Source: Paenilisteria newyorkensis
GTDB taxonomy: Bacteria; Bacillota; Bacilli; Lactobacillales; Listeriaceae
NCBI RefSeq assembly: GCF_000766145.1
Contig: NZ_JNFB01000044.1
Location: 62,001-126,000, forward strand
Direction: 5' to 3'
Length of the DNA: 64,000 nt
The notes under the pieces are model-generated. The model was not told where the DNA came from. It ran no database searches and saw nothing but the letters and a program-made list of their open reading frames with translations. The position numbers were made by a program, and so were the translations under genes. This document shows, in pieces, positions 9,206 to 16,456 of the stretch (its first letter is position 1; each line of letters opens with the position of its first letter).

Positions 9206-9465
9206 TTCTCCGCCTCCCTCAAAGCCGTCTCAAGCGCTGGCAAACCGAGTTCCGTCACGCCCCGATATGTATGCCCCCGACCAATTTCGACCACTGGAAC
9301 ATAACGCACCCCGTATTTCGCCTGCAAAATATCCCGCTGTTCATCATGATCCGTCACATCCACCACCTGAAATTCATGCCCCTCCTTCGTCAAATAATCC
9401 TTAACCTCCGCACAATACGCACAACCCTGTTTCGCCCAAACAACAATCGATAAATTTTCCGCCAT
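9181..9465 (-). CDS. Glutaredoxin/thioredoxin-like protein (YtnI-like)
   Basis: A 94-aa glutaredoxin-fold protein. The redox motif CAYC lies in AKQGCAYCAEVKDYL near the N-terminus, and the cis-Pro loop is seen at VRYVPVVEIG. The start is placed at the ATG ending at 9465, with GGGGA about nine bases upstream and 16 bp after the reductase stop; an upstream start at 9504 would overlap the reductase without a ribosome site. YtnI holds the same place in the B. subtilis operon. Likely role: reducing a disulfide or sulfenyl intermediate during sulfur release. Confidence 0.85.
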   Translation of the reverse strand: MAENLSIVVWAKQGCAYCAEVKDYLTKEGHEFQVVDVTDHDEQRDILQAKYGVRYVPVVEIGRGHTYRGVTELGLPALETALREAEKWDLDSVY

Positions 9466-9481
9466 CTCACTCGTCCCCTTT

Positions 9482-10027
9482 TTAAATAATTTGCCCCACT
9501 TCACGCCTACCGACCGCCACGACCAATTCCGTCAACTGCCCACGCAACCGCTGCTCCAACTCCACATCCCGAATCGGCACAACCGCCGCCTTATCCACCT
9601 GCGCGTCCACCACGTAAACCCCTTGCAAAACCTCGCCCTTCAACACACCAAGTAGCGGTTTTAACGCAAAATCAATCGCCAACACATGCCCACTGCTCCC
9701 ACCAGACATAATCGGCAGAACAACCTTATTTTTCAAAATATTCTCCGGCAACAAATCCAGAACCGCCTTCAAAACCCCCGTATACGAAGCCTTATAAACC
9801 GGCGATCCCACAATCACGCCATCCGCCGCCTCAATATCCGCGACCAATTCCCCAATCCGCGTATCCTTAAAGTCCGCATTCACCAACGTTTCCGCCGCAA
9901 AATCCCGCACCGAGTGAAAACTAACCTCCACCCCATTCCCCTGCAAAATCCCACCAGCATACCGCAAAACCTTATCCGTCCCCGATTGCGCCGATGGACT
10001 ACCAGACAAAATCACGATTCGACTCAT
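9482..10027 (-). CDS. NADPH-dependent FMN reductase (SsuE/flavodoxin-fold family)
   Basis: A 181-aa flavodoxin-like reductase. The FMN phosphate loop GSPSAQSGTDK is near the N-terminus and GSPVYKASYTGVLKAVLDLL lies near residue 80; both are standard for SsuE-type NAD(P)H:FMN reductases. It would supply reduced FMN to the two monooxygenases downstream. It is the first gene of the operon and follows the S-box leader by about 60 bp. SsuE itself is part of the alkanesulfonate system, but no SsuD-like desulfonase is seen here. Confidence 0.9.
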   Translation of the reverse strand: MSRIVILSGSPSAQSGTDKVLRYAGGILQGNGVEVSFHSVRDFAAETLVNADFKDTRIGELVADIEAADGVIVGSPVYKASYTGVLKAVLDLLPENILKNKVVLPIMSGGSSGHVLAIDFALKPLLGVLKGEVLQGVYVVDAQVDKAAVVPIRDVELEQRLRGQLTELVVAVGRREVGQII

Positions 10028-10085
10028 CTCATCCCCACTTTCTTTTTAAAACATATATATCCGATGCATTTACTATGAATTAAGA

Positions 10086-10127
10086 CAAAAAAGAACCTCC
10101 CTTCCGAATTTGGAAAAGAGATCCCTC
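10086..10127 (-). terminator. Riboswitch-controlled intrinsic terminator
   Basis: On the minus strand a 17-bp stem, partly G-U, closes a six-base AAATTC loop and is followed by a run of T residues. It lies between the S-box aptamer and the first gene, the normal place for the expression platform of a transcription-terminating SAM riboswitch. Confidence 0.85.
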
Positions 10128-10129
10128 TT

Positions 10130-10240
10130 CTCCCTATTTGCCAGGCCAAAAACGCTCGCCTGCTGGAATGAGCACCGTTCTATCACTAGAGGTTGCTGTG
10201 GGATCAAAGGACCAGGTTCCTCCCCCAACTCTTAATAAGG
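10130..10240 (-). promoter_or_regulatory. SAM-I (S-box) riboswitch aptamer
   Basis: Read on the minus strand, the leader contains the S-box core in order: CTTATTAAGAG, GGGGGAGG, CCTGGTCC, GATCCCACAGCAACC and GGTGCTCATTCC. The ends TCCTTATT (10233-10240) and AATAGGGA (10130-10137) form a perfect 8-bp P1 with one G-U. S-box RNAs bind S-adenosylmethionine and then favour the terminator, so the downstream operon should be off when SAM is plentiful. This fits a sulfur-scavenging role. Confidence 0.92.
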
Positions 10241-10265
10241 ACTGTATAATTTTTATGATTGGATG

Positions 10266-10294
10266 TATCTTACCATCCCTAAAATCAGATGTCA
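10266..10294 (-). promoter_or_regulatory. Promoter of the S-box/ytm-like operon
   Basis: Minus-strand -35 TTGACA (10289-10294) and -10 TAAGAT (10266-10271) with a 17-bp spacer. Transcription would begin near 10258, about 18 bases before the riboswitch P1 stem. Confidence 0.75.
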
Positions 10295-10372
10295 ACAAAT
10301 AATTTGTCTTTTTAGACTAGTTAGGTTTTTCACAAAAAGGATAAGACACCACCAAGCCTAGCATCCACCCCA

Positions 10373-10927
10373 TCAAAATTTTTCTATCTGATACATATTC
10401 CGCATAAACGCCATTCGACAAATCAGGCATCCAAAAACAAACCCACTCACATTCAAAATGACATCCGTCACATCCATAAAATGATTTGGATAAATAAACA
10501 CAATATCCAAAAATAACTGCACCGATTCAATCATGACCGAAGTAAGTAATCCGACACAGAACATCCGCACAAATGAGAGTTTCGGCTTCATCACACCCAC
10601 ATAAATCCCAAGAGGAAATAGCAACATCACATTCCCCATCGCTTGATACCAATCCGCGCCAGACCCATTCAAAAACTGATGAAACGGTATCGAATTAATA
10701 TAATCCGTCACCGCATAACTCCCAGCATCCAACAAATAGGCAAATACCGTAAACGGAAAAATCACAAACTTAATCAAAAATACCAAATAAACACCAAACA
10801 AAATCGTCGCAAAGTAATACCTATCCAACTTCTTCTCTTTCAAAAGAAATCCCAAAGTTATCGCCATCACGGCAAGAATCGCAATCGCCAAAATAATAAT
10901 TAAAGCTGGATCATATGTTATGCCCAT
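10373..10927 (-). CDS. VanZ family membrane protein (second of two in the cassette)
   Basis: A 184-aa membrane protein with four to five hydrophobic helices. The VanZ core is recognisable: NVMLLFPLGIYVGV, MIESVQLFLDI and a DVTDVILNVSGFVFGCL ending. VanZ proteins are linked to resistance to teicoplanin and other cell-surface-acting compounds, but their biochemical role is not settled. AGGAGGG precedes the ATG by about ten bases. It is the last gene of a five-gene operon and lies 30 bp after the ABC permease gene. A second VanZ gene at 12576-13148 shares the same motifs but is clearly diverged. Confidence 0.85.
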   Translation of the reverse strand: MGITYDPALIIILAIAILAVMAITLGFLLKEKKLDRYYFATILFGVYLVFLIKFVIFPFTVFAYLLDAGSYAVTDYINSIPFHQFLNGSGADWYQAMGNVMLLFPLGIYVGVMKPKLSFVRMFCVGLLTSVMIESVQLFLDIVFIYPNHFMDVTDVILNVSGFVFGCLICRMAFMRNMYQIEKF

Positions 10928-10957
10928 TTTAGCAATTCCCTCCTAATGAACTACCCT

Positions 10958-11887
10958 TCAAAGCCTCGGACACAACCTCTTCTTATCCCACTTATACACA
11001 ACAAAAATCAATACTACAAAAACAGCAAACACGACCAAATAACCCAGCATCAAATTCGCATTCTCCCCAGAAATAACGTCCATCGTGGAAGCAGAAGTAT
11101 TATATATTTTCGGCACAGTAAGGAGCATTAAATTTTTCAAATCAAAGCCACCTAAATTAGGGACAAGCAGCATGTACACAAATAGCGCAACAATACTAAT
11201 CAACGTTGACCGCACAACAATTGTCAGCAAAAAGAAGAAGCACCCGAATAAAATCAAGACCGCAGATTGATACACAAATTGCATCGGTAATTCCGACAAA
11301 TAACTCACACTTACGTTCGGCTGAATACCCATCATTAAGTTGAACACATACTGAATTCCCATCGAAATGAGCACCGTTCCCACAACCGAAACAACAGCCA
11401 TAACCACTATCGACAAAAGCTTACCAAAAAATAACGATCTATAACCTTTCAATAGCAGCTGACTCTTCATGGTTCTATGTTTAAAATCAAAAAACGCAAC
11501 GTGACAGCTATATATACCAAATACAATAGGCAAAAACAAAATCGCAACAGACGTAAAAATTTGATTCGGGTCATTCAGCGGATTCAGCGCAACTTTAGCC
11601 GCAATCACACGATAATAATCATACTTCAATACGTTACTTATTTCCTCCGAATTCCCATCCTTTATAATTTCTAAATCCTCCGATAACGCTTGTTTTAAAG
11701 TAATACCATCTTTTTCATACATCTGCAAAGTATCATCAAAGCGAGCCTCTTTCTGGTGAAGCGAACTATATTGCGCATAACTCGAAAAACCACATAATAC
11801 AACAAGAAACAGCAGCAGTGTAATCACATATTTCGCCTTCCATTGATAAAATAATTGCATCTTGACACTATCCCACATACTTTTCAT
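10958..11887 (-). CDS. ABC-2 type transporter permease
   Basis: A 309-aa permease with an N-terminal helix, an extracellular or loop region of about 100 residues, and five more helices from about residue 130. The segment AFFDFKHRTMKSQLLLKGY is the cytoplasmic coupling loop seen in lantibiotic-immunity and NatB-like ABC-2 permeases. The start is placed at the ATG ending at 11887, with GGAGAG six bases upstream, overlapping the ATPase gene by 20 bp. It should form an exporter with that ATPase. Substrate unknown; the small secreted protein and VanZ neighbours suggest something acting at the cell surface. Confidence 0.82.
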   Translation of the reverse strand: MKSMWDSVKMQLFYQWKAKYVITLLLFLVVLCGFSSYAQYSSLHQKEARFDDTLQMYEKDGITLKQALSEDLEIIKDGNSEEISNVLKYDYYRVIAAKVALNPLNDPNQIFTSVAILFLPIVFGIYSCHVAFFDFKHRTMKSQLLLKGYRSLFFGKLLSIVVMAVVSVVGTVLISMGIQYVFNLMMGIQPNVSVSYLSELPMQFVYQSAVLILFGCFFFLLTIVVRSTLISIVALFVYMLLVPNLGGFDLKNLMLLTVPKIYNTSASTMDVISGENANLMLGYLVVFAVFVVLIFVVYKWDKKRLCPRL

Positions 11888-12500
11888 ATACGCTCTCCAA
11901 ATCTGTAAACTCATTTCTAGCAACATGGATTAATGCCGCATCATGGATCACAAAAACCTCATCCAAAATCCGATTATAAAAATCAAACTGATGCCCGCAA
12001 ACTAAAATAAGCATGTCCTTTTTGCACGATACTAGTAGATTCCTGACTTGTTTCGCAGTCTCATAATCCAGCCCATTAGACACCTCATCCAAAATAAGCA
12101 TTTCCGGCTTTGTGAAAATAGCGATAAGAATCGACAAAATCTTTTTTTGCCCCAGTGAATAGGATTTTACCTTTCTCTTCAACACGCTAACATCTATGTA
12201 TTTCAGCATCAATTCCTGCTCGTCCCCGTCCAAATCCCGTCTGACTAATAAACCAATATTATCATACGCGTTTAAATTGCTGTATAAATGCGATTCATCA
12301 AAAACAGCAGCAATATTTCTCGATTTCACAATCTCACCAGAATAATCTTCAAACCCCATGATACAGTTGAAAAAAGTCGTTTTCCCCGCGCCGTTCTTTC
12401 CTAAGAAAAAGATAATGCCACGAGAATCCAGTTTCATATTAAAGTTTGACAAGATAATCTTGTTTTTATATCGCTTTTCTAAGTTTATGATTTCTAGCAT
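11868..12500 (-). CDS. ABC transporter ATPase
   Basis: A compact 210-aa ABC ATPase: Walker A GKNGAGKT, Walker B MLILDEVSNGLD, and a degenerate signature (YSLGQKKIL in place of LSGGQ). Such weak signatures are common in ABC-2 export ATPases for bacteriocin immunity and antibiotic efflux. The ATG ending at 12500 is preferred because a start nine codons earlier has no ribosome site. It overlaps the permease start, so the two are coupled. It is AT-rich by eye compared with the sulfur operon next door. Confidence 0.85.
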   Translation of the reverse strand: MLEIINLEKRYKNKIILSNFNMKLDSRGIIFFLGKNGAGKTTFFNCIMGFEDYSGEIVKSRNIAAVFDESHLYSNLNAYDNIGLLVRRDLDGDEQELMLKYIDVSVLKRKVKSYSLGQKKILSILIAIFTKPEMLILDEVSNGLDYETAKQVRNLLVSCKKDMLILVCGHQFDFYNRILDEVFVIHDAALIHVARNEFTDLESVYEKYVG

Positions 12501-12575
12501 TTCATTCCCACTCTCCGCCGATTCCACTATATAATAAGGCAGTTACAAATCAGAATTGCAACTACCTCTACAAAA

Positions 12576-13148
12576 CTATCCGATAATAAAGCGCTTCATA
12601 AATGGTACACGTCGAAATAAATAATAATACAAAGCATAACCAATAGCTCCACCACAGACATTCAATATCACATCATTGATATCCGTCGCCCGCCACACAT
12701 TGAGCATCGTCAATTGCCAAACATACTGCAAAATTTCAATCCCTATCGAAGTTGTTAAGACAATCACAATAACACGCCCAAAGTGCCGCATCCATCTAAA
12801 ATTAACTGGCAACAAAATAGCGAAAGGTATCATCATAACAAGATTGCCACCCAAATTCCTCACAATTATCGAAAAATCAGCATCCAACAAACCGAAAAAC
12901 TGTAGTGGATTTAAATTAACCACAATTTCCCGATACCGTTGCTCATACTCCCCGATAATGATATTTATTGGGAATAGAGTCACTACAATTAATATAACAA
13001 GATACAGAACAAGAAACAAGCGGCTTATCTCTTTATAGCCATCCATTCGCTTATTTTTGAGTATTAGTATGATACGTATGAATATATAAACGCAAGTAAT
13101 CAGGAACATTGGCACCAAACCATCTATCGTATACTCTTCATATCCCAT
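12576..13148 (-). CDS. VanZ family membrane protein (first of two in the cassette)
   Basis: A 190-aa membrane protein with about five helices and the VanZ features NLVMMIPFAILLPV, IGIEILQYVWQL and ATDINDVILNVCGGAIGY. The ATG overlaps the stop of the secreted-protein gene (TAATG), so these two are translationally coupled. It is 75 bp upstream of the ATPase start. The role of VanZ is known only as resistance to glycopeptides and some antimicrobial peptides. Two VanZ genes around one ABC exporter in one operon is unusual. Confidence 0.86.
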   Translation of the reverse strand: MGYEEYTIDGLVPMFLITCVYIFIRIILILKNKRMDGYKEISRLFLVLYLVILIVVTLFPINIIIGEYEQRYREIVVNLNPLQFFGLLDADFSIIVRNLGGNLVMMIPFAILLPVNFRWMRHFGRVIVIVLTTSIGIEILQYVWQLTMLNVWRATDINDVILNVCGGAIGYALYYYLFRRVPFMKRFIIG

Positions 13149-13543
13149 TAGTTCAATACAGAGCCTGAGGAAGACATTTTCCCACCACTAACATTTACAA
13201 CTAAATAATAACGATTATCATTTTTATCCACATTATTCGGAAATTTAAACGTCCCTTTTTTCGTTACCTTTATCTCACCGTATGACTTATCAATACCAAT
13301 CGTTATCATTCTTTTCAGTTTAAAATAAGGCGTACCTTTACCATCCAAACTGTTTACTCTTAGATACGCCTTTCCCTTATCTAACGTTTTCCAAGATTTA
13401 GATGCTTTACCATCAATATAGCTGCTTCCACTGACACTGTAAGAACTTGATGCAGCATAGACATTCATTGACCAACCAAATGCACTTAAAAGTAAAATCA
13501 TCACAAAAAATCCTATACCATTCTTTTTCCAAGTTGTCTTCAT
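13148..13543 (-). CDS. Small secreted protein of unknown family
   Basis: A 131-aa protein with a clear Sec signal (Lys-rich start, hydrophobic stretch, cleavage near VYA-AS about residue 31), leaving a mature basic protein of about 100 residues. The mature part alternates short hydrophobic and polar stretches (AYLRVNSLDGKG, YYLVVNVSGGKM), suggesting an all-beta fold, and has no cysteine. I do not recognise the family. As the first gene of an operon with an ABC exporter and two VanZ proteins it could be a secreted effector such as a beta-sandwich bacteriocin (lactococcin 972 loci have this layout), or a surface sensor. Sequence similarity to lactococcin 972 is not evident. Confidence 0.7.
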   Translation of the reverse strand: MKTTWKKNGIGFFVMILLLSAFGWSMNVYAASSSYSVSGSSYIDGKASKSWKTLDKGKAYLRVNSLDGKGTPYFKLKRMITIGIDKSYGEIKVTKKGTFKFPNNVDKNDNRYYLVVNVSGGKMSSSGSVLN

Positions 13544-13581
13544 ACTCCCTACTCCTTTTTAGTTTTATTTATAACAACCAA

Positions 13582-13611
13582 ATTGTATCACACAAACAAT
13601 AATCGAGTCAA
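13582..13611 (-). promoter_or_regulatory. Promoter of the secreted protein/VanZ/ABC operon
   Basis: Minus-strand -35 TTGACT (13606-13611) and -10 TACAAT (13582-13587) are 18 bp apart. It is the only convincing promoter seen for the five genes ending at 10373. Confidence 0.7.
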
Positions 13612-13626
13612 ATTGAGTTGAAAAAT

Positions 13627-13651
13627 GCAAAAAGCCCCTCAAAAAGGAGCC
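13627..13651 (-). terminator. Intrinsic terminator after the small conserved gene
   Basis: Minus-strand hairpin GGCTCC/GGGGCT (six pairs, two G-U) with a T-rich loop and a TTTTT tail, eleven bases past the stop of the gene ending at 13662. Confidence 0.6.
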
Positions 13652-13661
13652 AACAACACCA

Positions 13662-14003
13662 TCAAATCTCTTCCACAATCGATGTCCCAGAATCTCTCTC
13701 TAGCCCATTCCATTGCCATTTCTCGTGCATACGAAGTTTCCCATCTGGTAAAAATTCTGGTGTCGAGTGGCACGTCCCGCTTCGAATTTTTTTGTGGACG
13801 CTTACATGATTATAACGGAAATCAATCGATCCATCCTTGTGAACAACACCAATCAGTGTCCCACGCTCAATCTCGCCACCCTCGTATGTCCCCGAAATGA
13901 CATCGCCATCTTGAAAATAATGAAAAACCGTTTTTTCAGACACCTCGCCATTTCCCGAGTTTTCGACCACTGTGAACTTTTTACCCTGATAATTAACGAT
14001 CAG
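13662..14003 (-). CDS. Small conserved Firmicutes protein (often labelled n-acetylglutamate synthase), probable CTG start
   Basis: A small soluble protein of about 113 aa whose middle (NGEVSEKTVFHYFQ, GTYEGGEIERGTLIG, DFRYNHV, WQWNGLERDSGTSIVEEI) matches a widespread Firmicutes family that databases call n-acetylglutamate synthase on thin grounds; its function is unknown. The coding frame continues upstream of the first GTG (13970) through residues IVNYQGKKFT, and AGGAGGG lies just before CTG-ATC-GTT-AAT at 14003. No ATG, GTG or TTG is available at a proper distance, so a CTG start (or the weaker GTG at 13970) is inferred. Confidence 0.7.
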   Translation of the reverse strand: MIVNYQGKKFTVVENSGNGEVSEKTVFHYFQDGDVISGTYEGGEIERGTLIGVVHKDGSIDFRYNHVSVHKKIRSGTCHSTPEFLPDGKLRMHEKWQWNGLERDSGTSIVEEI

Positions 14004-14052
14004 AATCCCTCCTAGTTTTCGAACTAATCACACAACTATTATAGCACAAAAT

Positions 14053-14090
14053 GACAAAAATGCCCTAGCCAAGTGTTGCATGACTAGAGC
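14053..14090 (-). terminator. Intrinsic terminator of the nitroreductase gene
   Basis: Minus-strand stem GCTCTAG (14084-14090) with CTAGGGC (14062-14068), then a T-rich tail, just past the stop at 14103. Confidence 0.65.
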
Positions 14091-14102
14091 CTCATTTTTT
14101 TA

Positions 14103-14681
14103 TTACTCGCCTAAATCCTTTACCCACTCATTCATTGCGCGGCGTGGCTTCGCATCTGGAACCTCGTTGACCCGCGTAACCTGCAAGCAACCAACGATCT
14201 GCTGCCCATCCAGCCCCAGCTCCGTCACAACGCCAGGATCAAAAATAAAGTTATTCGTCCGCCACAGCACGCCAAGACCTGCTTCCCATGCCAAAAGTTG
14301 GATGTTCTGAATAAACGCACTCGTCGCAGCGATTGCCTCAAAATCCTTCTTACCGCTACCGATAATATCCGTCGTCACGATCAGCGTATAAGGCGGCGCC
14401 ACAATCTTGCGCTCATTCCCAGCACGAATCTGCTCGCGCCGCTCATGCGTCAACGGCTCGCCCTGCATCCGCTCCATCGAGTTCACAATCGCCTCCACAA
14501 AACGGCGCTTCTCCCCTTCCGTCGATAAAACCGCTACATGCCACGGTTCGATTTTACTATGAAACGGTGCAAAAGCCGATTTCTCCAAAATGTCATTAAT
14601 AACCCCGCGCTCGATTGGCGTCTCGTCCACCTGCTTGATACTACGGCGCTCCATTATAATTTCTGATATATTTTTAGCCAT
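14103..14681 (-). CDS. Nitroreductase family oxidoreductase, likely Fur-regulated
   Basis: A 192-aa flavin-dependent nitroreductase-fold enzyme. The N-terminal MERRSIKQ motif binds FMN phosphate, NDILEKSAFAPFHSKIEPWH is the common second motif, and AATSAFIQNIQLLAWEAGLGVLWRT is the helix-loop near the flavin in the dimer. Natural substrates of such enzymes are rarely known; some reduce quinones, flavins or ferric chelates. AGGAGG lies seven bases before the ATG. A near-perfect Fur box overlaps the promoter, so the gene is probably induced by iron starvation. It stands alone, with terminators or repeats on both sides. Confidence 0.88.
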   Translation of the reverse strand: MAKNISEIIMERRSIKQVDETPIERGVINDILEKSAFAPFHSKIEPWHVAVLSTEGEKRRFVEAIVNSMERMQGEPLTHERREQIRAGNERKIVAPPYTLIVTTDIIGSGKKDFEAIAATSAFIQNIQLLAWEAGLGVLWRTNNFIFDPGVVTELGLDGQQIVGCLQVTRVNEVPDAKPRRAMNEWVKDLGE

Positions 14682-14696
14682 CGATAGTCCTCCTAG

Positions 14697-14711
14697 TGAT
14701 AATCATTCTCA
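14697..14711 (-). promoter_or_regulatory. Fur box
   Basis: TGATAATCATTCTCA matches the 7-1-7 Fur/PerR-type consensus TGATAATNATTATCA at all but one position. It lies 16 bp before the nitroreductase start and four bases downstream of a TATACT -10 (14715-14720), so bound repressor would cover the transcription start. Confidence 0.75.
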
Positions 14712-14744
14712 CTAAGTATAGCACGCCAAACCATCTTTGACCAT

Positions 14745-14868
14745 CTCAGCGTGTCGACAAACGCTCATTCTCGTCGTTAAAACTCCGTTCCAGTGCTCAC
14801 ATACTCTAGTATACTCCGCGCTGGTACTCGCTTTTTCCTAGAGACTAAGCATTTGTCGACGCGCTGAG
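14745..14868. repeat. Inverted-repeat element, 21-bp arms
   Basis: Arms at 14745-14765 and 14848-14868 are complementary except for two positions that still form G-U pairs in RNA, around the core GTCGACAAA. Inside are a second weaker pairing (CCAGTGC with GCGCTGG) and a T-rich segment. It fills the gap between the Fur-controlled promoter and the phosphoesterase gene. It could be a dispersed hairpin repeat or part of a transcribed leader; no coding potential was seen. Confidence 0.7.
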
Positions 14869-14908
14869 GTTTGGAGGGGAAATCATGTGAAGTAGTTTAT
14901 CTACAGAC

Positions 14909-16249
14909 CTAACTTTCCAGAATTTCCAACGTGAGGTCATTTTTGGATTTATGCGCCACAATATAATCGATATACTGCGTCATAAACTCCCCGTTCGCCT
15001 TCTGCCACAACGCATAGCCTGGCGTCTTCTCCACACCATTCAAAAAGCTCTTATCCCCCGTGAAATACGCAAAATTGACCTGTTCCATCGTTTTTGCCAT
15101 CTCCTCCACATCATCCGGATCATATTTCCCAGTTTGGAACAAATCGCTGAGCGCCTTCGTATAGCTAAACTGGCCAAAATAAGCCTTCGAATACTGCTGA
15201 AAACCGAGCAAATTCGGGTCCTTCGAGTTTATTTTCCACGCATATTTTTCCACATCCACACGCTGCGTTTTATAAGACAACCCCTTATTCGGCGCGTAGT
15301 TAACGACACCATACTGCTGCGGATACATCGCCATCGAGCTCGTCGCGACATCATAAATCGTGCGGTCATGCGACGTTTCCGACCTAATATCCTGAATATG
15401 CACATGCCCACTCAAGTTCAGCGCCAGATCATTCTTCGCAAAAAGCGACACCGCCTCCTTGTTCTGCACAATCGTGAACCCTTTTGTCAAAAGCTCACTA
15501 TGATCGAGCAAATTGTGATGCGTCACCGTAACCAGCTCCGCCCCATGCTTCTTCGCCAAATCAATGCATTCCTGAATCCAAGCGAACGTCTCCGTGCTAA
15601 TATACCCGTTCGTCTCCGGTGCACCATAACGCTTATTATTCTCGTAATCCGCCGTATCCACCATCAAAAGCCAAACATCCTCGGACGGCGCCGCGAGATA
15701 ACTAAGCGTGGAATCATCCCGCATCACCGCCTCATCATAACCCGAATGACGATAAATTTCGGCAAACTCATCCGGCGTAATATCCTCCGCTTTCAACTGC
15801 TTATCCCCTTCAAATTTACGCGCGTAAGGGTTCAAAACATCATGATTCCCAGGAATAACAAACGTTTGGACACCCGCTTTCTCGATATCCTCCAATTTCT
15901 CCGCCATTTCCTCGTGGCTGACTTTCTCGCCATTATTCGTGATGTCACCGCTAAGCACGAGAACATCCGGTTTCTGCGCCTTCACATCATCGACAAAAGC
16001 ATCCGTAATTTCGGTGATGTAATTCTGCTGCTTACCGTCCCCCGTCGCGAGGTAGGTTTTGAAAGCCTGTTTGCCATCGGTGAGCGTGTTGGAGAGATAA
16101 TGGATATCAGTAGCTTGGTAAATAGTGAGCGGTTGGTTTGCTGCGATTTTTGGCGCTATATGAGGTTCAGAAGATTGTTCAGTTGATTGCGCGCATCCAG
16201 TCAGCGCAAGGCCCAGTGACGCGATACATGCAAGTACGGCTTTTTTCAT
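14909..16249 (-). CDS. Lipoprotein metallophosphoesterase (Lmo2642-like)
   Basis: A 446-aa calcineurin-like phosphoesterase anchored as a lipoprotein (lipobox LTGC, Cys about 19). All five metal-site blocks are present in order: DIH (about 49), LSGDITNNGE (about 100), GNHD (about 134), VTHHN (about 245) and SGHVHIQD (about 281). A C-terminal region of about 110 residues follows the catalytic domain. It matches by architecture the L. monocytogenes protein Lmo2642, structurally described as a class III cyclic-nucleotide phosphodiesterase; I recall this from the literature and cannot verify it here. It should act outside the membrane on a phosphoester. Single gene with its own promoter region. 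Confidence 0.9.
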   Translation of the reverse strand: MKKAVLACIASLGLALTGCAQSTEQSSEPHIAPKIAANQPLTIYQATDIHYLSNTLTDGKQAFKTYLATGDGKQQNYITEITDAFVDDVKAQKPDVLVLSGDITNNGEKVSHEEMAEKLEDIEKAGVQTFVIPGNHDVLNPYARKFEGDKQLKAEDITPDEFAEIYRHSGYDEAVMRDDSTLSYLAAPSEDVWLLMVDTADYENNKRYGAPETNGYISTETFAWIQECIDLAKKHGAELVTVTHHNLLDHSELLTKGFTIVQNKEAVSLFAKNDLALNLSGHVHIQDIRSETSHDRTIYDVATSSMAMYPQQYGVVNYAPNKGLSYKTQRVDVEKYAWKINSKDPNLLGFQQYSKAYFGQFSYTKALSDLFQTGKYDPDDVEEMAKTMEQVNFAYFTGDKSFLNGVEKTPGYALWQKANGEFMTQYIDYIVAHKSKNDLTLEILES

Positions 16250-16456
16250 TTGGCGGAACTCCTTTGTTTATATATTCACATGTTTTCAGTATAACATGAT
16301 TTCTGGAGTTTAGGGGTGGATAAATTGTGACGGAGGCTCCGAGTATTCTATTTATTCTCCTGTTTAAAGTATATAAAATTTCAACTTATACCTCCATATA
16401 TCTTTATGGTATAATATCTCTGCAGACAACTAAAATCAGGAAAGGATGAGTAAGAA

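Noticed and set aside
10130-10240. T-box leader
   Set aside because: No T-box sequence or specifier-loop layout; the CAGCAACC and GGTGCTCATTCC blocks with P1 fit an S-box.
14951-16186. Plus-strand open frame of 411 codons opposite the metallophosphoesterase
   Set aside because: The opposite strand carries all five phosphoesterase motifs and a lipobox. The plus frame is basic and low-complexity, a shadow.
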